Below, in pieces: positions 16,302 through 19,351 of a stretch of DNA of 19,351 bases. The stretch lies in NCBI GenBank assembly GCA_030532815.1, contig JAUNKI010000016.1, positions 1 through 19,351 of the forward strand, read 5' to 3'. The stretch comes from Leptotrichiaceae bacterium (GTDB taxonomy: Bacteria > Fusobacteriota > Fusobacteriia > Fusobacteriales > Leptotrichiaceae). The first letter of the stretch is position 1. The number at the start of each line of letters is the position of its first letter. The notes beneath the pieces are model-generated. The model was given only the letters and a program-made list of their open reading frames with translations. It ran no database searches and was not told where the DNA came from. The translations under genes and the position numbers were made by a program.

Positions 16302-16337
16302 TACAGTAAAACTCCTTTATTAACCTTGTATTTCAGA

Positions 16338-16368
16338 AAATCCGGAACAATTTAGATACTCCGGATTT
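16338..16368 (-). terminator. hairpin between fabF and rnc, possible weak terminator or attenuator
   Basis: On the minus strand AAATCCGGA (16368-16360) pairs with TCCGGATTT (16346-16338) around 13 bases. Only four T follow before a C, so full termination is doubtful; partial read-through or a processing site, possibly for the RNase III encoded next, is equally likely. Confidence 0.5.
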
Positions 16369-16386
16369 CCATTACTGTATTTAATT

Positions 16387-17622
16387 TTATCCTTTATATT
16401 TTCTAAAAGCCAGAACTGCGTTATGCCCTCCGAACCCTAATGAATTGGAAAGCCCTACTTCTATTTCTCTTTTTTCGGATTTATTCGGAACATAATACAG
16501 ATCACAGAGAGGATCGGGATTGTCATAATTTACTGTAGGAGGCAAAACTCCTTCATTTATTGCCAATGCTAAAAATGCAGCTTCAACTCCTCCCGCACCT
16601 CCGAGTAAATGCCCTGTAGCTCCCTTTGTAGAACTTACAGCCAATTTATAAGCATGATCTCCGAATACAGTTTTTATAGCCTGAGTTTCATTTTTATCAT
16701 TTGCAGGAGTTGAAGTTCCGTGAGCATTTATATATCCCACTTCCTCAAGTTTTATATTTCCCTGCTCCAATGCCATTTTAATAGCTCTCGCAGCTCCTTC
16801 TCCGCCGTCTGACGGAGCAGTCATATGAAATGCATCTCCAGTTTCTCCGTATCCTACTACTTCTGCATATATTTTAGCTCCTCTTTTCTTTGCGTGTTCA
16901 AGCTCCTCCAGTACAAGTATTCCTGCACCTTCTCCCAACACAAAACCATCTCTGTCAGCAGTAAACGGTCTTGAAGCTTTTTTAGGTTCAGGATTTGTAG
17001 ATAATGCTTTTAAATTTCCAAATCCCGCTATTCCACTTGGAGTTACCGTCCCTTCGGTTCCTCCTGCTATCATGACATCGGCTTTTCCAAGAAGTATTGT
17101 CTGAAAAGCATCTCCTATGGAATTTGTCCCTGAAGCACATGCCGTAACTACAGATTTATTAGGTCCTTTAGCTCCCAGATATATTGATGTGTTTCCTGAA
17201 GCCATGTTGGAAATTGCTGCAGGTATATAAAAAGGCGAAACTCTTTTCGGTCCTTTTTCTACAAGTTTTTCTATTTCCTGTTCTATTATTTCCAGTCCAC
17301 CAATTCCTGAACCTATAATCATACCCACTCTTTCAGCATTTTCAGGAGTTATCTGAAAACCTGAGTCTTCGAGTGCTTCTTTTGAAGCAGCTATTGCAAA
17401 CTGAGAAAATCTTCCCATTTTCTTTAGTTCTTTTTTTTCAATATAGTCTTCAGGATTAAAATCATTAACTTCTCCTGCAATATGCACAGGATAGTCCGAA
17501 GTATCAAAAGCAGTAATTTTATCTATTCCGCATTCTCCGTCAAGTAACTTTTTCCATGTTTTGTCTTTCCCTGTCCCCAGTGGGGTAATCAGACCTATCC
17601 CCGTTATAACTACTCTTTTCAT
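16387..17622 (-). CDS. fabF: beta-ketoacyl-ACP synthase II
   Basis: FabF condenses malonyl-ACP with the growing acyl-ACP in type II fatty-acid synthesis. The 411-residue length matches the family. The active-site triad is in place: C162 in [12 protein letters not shown]301 in [11 protein letters not shown] and H338 in [13 protein letters not shown], with the conserved K333 before the last histidine. The start ATG has a GGTGAGG upstream. It has its own well-formed promoter although acpP lies just upstream, because a strong terminator separates the two. It probably starts the transcript that runs on into rnc, coaD, radA, disA and the DUF1385 gene. Confidence 0.97.
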   Translation of the reverse strand: MKRVVITGIGLITPLGTGKDKTWKKLLDGECGIDKITAFDTSDYPVHIAGEVNDFNPEDYIEKKELKKMGRFSQFAIAASKEALEDSGFQITPENAERVGMIIGSGIGGLEIIEQEIEKLVEKGPKRVSPFYIPAAISNMASGNTSIYLGAKGPNKSVVTACASGTNSIGDAFQTILLGKADVMIAGGTEGTVTPSGIAGFGNLKALSTNPEPKKASRPFTADRDGFVLGEGAGILVLEELEHAKKRGAKIYAEVVGYGETGDAFHMTAPSDGGEGAARAIKMALEQGNIKLEEVGYINAHGTSTPANDKNETQAIKTVFGDHAYKLAVSSTKGATGHLLGGAGGVEAAFLALAINEGVLPPTVNYDNPDPLCDLYYVPNKSEKREIEVGLSNSLGFGGHNAVLAFRKYKG

Positions 17623-17662
17623 TTATACACCTCACCAATTTATTTTTATATTTAATATTTAT

Positions 17663-17691
17663 ATTATACTAACTTTTTTACATTTTTTCAA
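17663..17691 (-). promoter_or_regulatory. promoter of the fabF-rnc transcript
   Basis: TTGAAA (17691-17686), a spacer of exactly 17 bases and a perfect TATAAT (17668-17663) stand about 40 bases before the fabF start, directly after the acpP terminator. Confidence 0.78.
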
Positions 17692-17700
17692 ATAATTTTC

Positions 17701-17728
17701 AATAAAAAGAGGGGGAGCCTCTCCCCCT
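17701..17728 (-). terminator. rho-independent terminator after acpP
   Basis: An 8-bp stem, AGGGGGAG with CTCCCCCT (17710-17717 and 17721-17728), has a 3-base loop and, read on the minus strand, is followed by TCTTTTTATT. It is the most GC-rich hairpin in the window and sits 18 bases after the acpP stop. Confidence 0.92.
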
Positions 17729-17746
17729 AATATTCTGAATTATTTA

Positions 17747-17968
17747 TTATTTTGATTCAATATACTCAATTACGTCCTTAACTGTTTTAATTTTTTGAGC
17801 ATCTTCATCAGGTATTTCAATATCAAATTCTTCTTCAAATGCCATGATCAATTCAACAGTATCCAAAGAGTCAGCCCCTAAATCATCAATAAATGATGCA
17901 TCTTCAGTTACTTGATCCTCATCTACTCCTAATTGTTCTACTACTATTGATTTTATTTTATCCAGCAT
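17747..17968 (-). CDS. acpP: acyl carrier protein
   Basis: This 73-residue acidic protein carries growing acyl chains on a phosphopantetheine arm. The attachment serine is S34 in [19 protein letters not shown], the universal ACP motif. Start: ATG at 17968 with a strong GGAGG 9 bases upstream. It has its own extended -10 promoter and terminator, so it makes a separate, probably abundant short message, in keeping with ACP levels elsewhere. Two near-identical 22-base repeats lie upstream of the promoter. Confidence 0.97.
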   Translation of the reverse strand: MLDKIKSIVVEQLGVDEDQVTEDASFIDDLGADSLDTVELIMAFEEEFDIEIPDEDAQKIKTVKDVIEYIESK

Positions 17969-18000
17969 TATATGCCACCTCCATTTTTTATTTTCAAATA

Positions 18001-18029
18001 ATTATATCAAAAGAACAGAAAAAAATCAA
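18001..18029 (-). promoter_or_regulatory. promoter of acpP
   Basis: TTGATT (18029-18024), a 17-base spacer and a perfect TATAAT (18006-18001) preceded by TGA, forming an extended -10, lie about 33 bases upstream of the acpP start codon. Confidence 0.85.
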
Positions 18030-18032
18030 TAC

Positions 18033-18054
18033 TTTTTAAATTACTTGTGTTATA
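18033..18054. repeat. upstream direct repeat near acpP, proximal copy
   Basis: A 22-base unit, TTTTTAAATTACTTGTG followed by TTATA, lies three bases beyond the acpP -35 box. It matches the unit at 18096-18117 at 19 of 22 positions and is offset from it by exactly 63 bases. It could be a regulator or UP-element-like site. Confidence 0.6.
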
Positions 18055-18095
18055 TATTTTGGAAATATACAGGATAGTACTAAAAAAAATTAAAT

Positions 18096-18117
18096 TTTTT
18101 AAATTGTTTGCGTTATA
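18096..18117. repeat. upstream direct repeat near acpP, distal copy
   Basis: Same orientation as the unit at 18033-18054, with AC to GT and T to C differences. Between the two lies AT-rich sequence including AGTACTA. No palindrome resembling a FapR box is seen. Confidence 0.6.
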
Positions 18118-18156
18118 CAATTTTGTACATTCCAAAAAAATCATTTTATCTTTTAT

Positions 18157-18316
18157 TTATAACTCCTTTTCCAAGTTCCTTGACAGCTTTCGCTTTTTCC
18201 ATAAATAATACCCCAATGAAAAAATACTTAATTTCTTCAGTACACTGTTAGCAGAAAATATTGCACTTCTCTTGATATTCCTTCAGTTCTTTATATATTC
18301 TACTTCCATTATTCAT
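18157..18316 (-). pseudogene. IS3-family transposase orfB fragment, frameshifted and truncated
   Basis: From an ATG at 18316 the frame gives MNNGSRIYKELKEYQEKCNIF and then a stop. Shifting by one base at the TTTT run near 18258 continues as FSANSVLKKLSIFSLGYYLW and a few more residues to a stop at 18157-18159. This resembles the N-terminus of IS3-family OrfB (the VNSMCKVLKISRSGYY-type region). The integrase core with its DDE residues is missing entirely, so no active transposase is made. It overlaps the end of the orfA remnant, as in intact IS3 elements. Confidence 0.7.
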
Positions 18317-18599
18317 TCAGTTCGCTGATAACTTTTTTTAATATCGATAAGGCATCCCTTGTGTCTTTTAGTTCTTTTCTTAATTTTGCTATTTCTTTTG
18401 CTTCCTTACTTGAATAATTTCCCGACTCCCTATGAACTACTTTTCCTGCATTTTTTCTCGCATTTGATATCCATCTGTTTAATGTAGATACTCCTATTCC
18501 CAATGTCTCTGAAACTTCTTTTATTGATTGCCCGCTTCTTTCGTAATGCTCTACTGCCTGTTGCTTAAATTCTTGAGTAAACTTCCTTTTTGTCTACAA
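18309..18599 (-). pseudogene. IS3-family transposase orfA, start region damaged
   Basis: The frame encodes KRKFTQEFKQQAVEHYERSG followed by an HTH region (SIKEVSETLGIGVSTLNRWI) and a leucine/lysine-rich coiled-coil end (AKLRKELKDTRDALSILKKV), as in the InsE/OrfA part of IS3 elements. An AGGAGG at the right distance points to codon one being TTG (18599-18597), where most relatives have ATG, and codon two is TAG (18596-18594). No ATG follows near the N-terminus, so only a truncated protein from an internal TTG at 18503 seems possible. Hence a pseudogene. Confidence 0.8.
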
Positions 18600-18616
18600 C
18601 TTTCCTCCTAATTCCA

Positions 18617-18927
18617 CTTTTATTATATTTTTTCCTGAAAGTTGCTCTCTTTATCTTCTCCTTTTTTTATTCTAACATACACTTTTTCTCCTTTCTTCCG
18701 TGAGGGCTCATTGCCGCCCTCACACTCCCGCTATCGGCTACAAAATTTTTTATCCCTCATAAATATTCATTATGCTTGGAAAACAGCAAACTCACTTCGC
18801 TCAGACAGCTGTTTTCCCTATCAGCATAATTCATATTTCTTCGGAAAATTTTGAATGCCGAAGATTTACTTTAGTATTCAATCTTTGTTTTTATAATAAA
18901 TAAACTCTTAAAATGATAACTATGCTA
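18617..18927. other. non-coding gap holding dispersed repeat copy C
   Basis: AT-rich sequence from the IS remnant to the stop of the split gene. Apart from repeat copy C (18700-18862) I see no gene, promoter or clear terminator. An open frame on the plus strand crosses the repeat and has no protein-like pattern. Confidence 0.65.
18700..18862 (+). repeat. dispersed intergenic repeat, copy C
   Basis: Hairpin GTGAGGGC/GCCCTCAC (18700-18723) with the same loop as copy A, then ACTCCCGCTATCGGCTAC, the core (18761-18838) with nested arms GGAAAACAGC (18778-18787) and GCTGTTTTCC (18809-18818), and the closing stem TTCGG/CCGAA (18840-18862). The AT-rich tail present in copies A and B is missing, so this copy is shorter. 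Confidence 0.85.
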
Positions 18928-19351
18928 TTATTCAATTAATTTATCGACATCTATCAATCTTATGTATAAAATTTTATCATTAAAATAAGGCTTTATCTTT
19001 CTTCTTAATTCTTTTAATTCCTCTTTACTTATCCCCTCTATTTCAAAACTCAGAAACGGATATATTTCATTAAATTTCATATATTCTTCCCAATCTATTG
19101 TCTCAAGTTCTCTTTCAACACTGAAATACTCTTTGAATTTTTCCATATATTTCTTTATCCTTACTGTCCATTGCGTCATTTTATCACGAATTTCCTCATT
19201 ACATTTCTTATTTTTTACAAAATTTAAATATCCTCCCCCCCTATATCATCTTCTATTTCTCCACATATCCAAGAATTAAAAATATAAGGTTTTATTTTAT
19301 ATCCTGATTCGATAAATATCTTTTCTATTTCCTCAAAATTATTCCCTTTTG
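18928..19351 (-). pseudogene. unrecognised gene split by a frameshift, partial at window edge
   Basis: I do not recognise the family. One frame enters from the window edge and runs 41 codons, ending EIEDDIGGEDI and a stop at 19224-19226. A second frame, one base off, begins exactly at the run of seven G (minus strand, 19241-19235) and continues YLNFVKNKKCNEEIRDKMTQ to a stop at 18928-18930. One extra G would join both into a continuous soluble, Glu/Lys-rich protein, so this is a single gene with a one-base loss or a switchable tract. An ATG at 19179 could start an 83-residue fragment, with only a distant GAGGA before it. No membrane segment or signal peptide is visible. It may be accessory, given the IS and repeat next to it. 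Confidence 0.65.

Larger units (their letters stand above)
18157..18616 (-). mobile_element. remnant of an IS3-family insertion sequence
   Basis: The orfA remnant with its ribosome site AGGAGG (near 18603-18608) and the first part of orfB are adjacent and in the expected order. The DDE part of orfB is gone and I could not identify terminal inverted repeats, so the outer limits are approximate. It lies between acpP and dispersed repeat copy C. Confidence 0.65.

Noticed and set aside
18642..18854. Plus-strand 70-codon frame near the IS remnant
   Set aside because: It is produced by the dispersed repeat copy C and has no protein-like features.
1..19351. CRISPR array, tRNA or rRNA genes, defence island
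   Set aside because: No regularly spaced repeats with unique spacers, no tRNA cloverleaf or rRNA stretch, and no nuclease, methylase or toxin-antitoxin pair could be recognised.

Overview
The window looks like a chromosomal stretch of an AT-rich, fermentative bacterium. The gene set and protein style (arginine deiminase operon, DisA, a DUF1385 protein, a manganese-type DtxR regulator, RadA) fit Fusobacteriota, most likely Leptotrichiaceae such as Leptotrichia or Streptobacillus. That placement is inference, with no marker RNA gene to confirm it. Every recognisable gene lies on the minus strand, so the window reads from right to left.

Right end (about 18.1-19.35 kb) is a decayed accessory strip. 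It holds an unrecognised gene split by a frameshift at a run of seven G, one copy of a dispersed intergenic repeat, and a broken IS3-family insertion sequence whose orfA has a stop as its second codon and whose orfB is cut short.

From 17.97 to 11.6 kb is a housekeeping run: acpP with its own extended -10 promoter and a strong terminator, then fabF with a separate promoter, followed by rnc, coaD, radA, disA and a yqhQ-like DUF1385 membrane protein, all closely packed. It links fatty-acid synthesis, RNA processing, coenzyme A synthesis, DNA repair and cyclic di-AMP signalling. The two-base gap between radA and disA suggests coupled translation.

From 11.07 to 6.3 kb is a self-regulated metal uptake operon: a DtxR/MntR-type repressor, a TroA-like binding lipoprotein, an ABC ATPase and two permeases. 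The second permease carries a winged-helix-like tail. The operon starts with a TTGACA promoter element, an operator nearly identical to the classical DtxR box beside a 17-bp palindrome, and ends in a rho-independent terminator. Dispersed repeats flank it on both sides in opposite orientation.

From 5.73 kb to the left edge is the arginine deiminase operon arcA-arcB-arcC-arcD (YfcC-type antiporter), which turns arginine into ornithine, ammonia, CO2 and ATP. An AraC-family regulator gene follows 49 bases after arcD, probably in the same transcript, and runs off the window.

I found no CRISPR array, tRNA, rRNA or recognisable defence system. The less ordinary signals are the dispersed repeat family with a covarying stem and a flipped hairpin loop, the phased repeats upstream of acpP, the palindrome over the metal-operon -35 box, altered signature residues in DisA, the permease-winged-helix fusion, and the poly-G frameshift gene.
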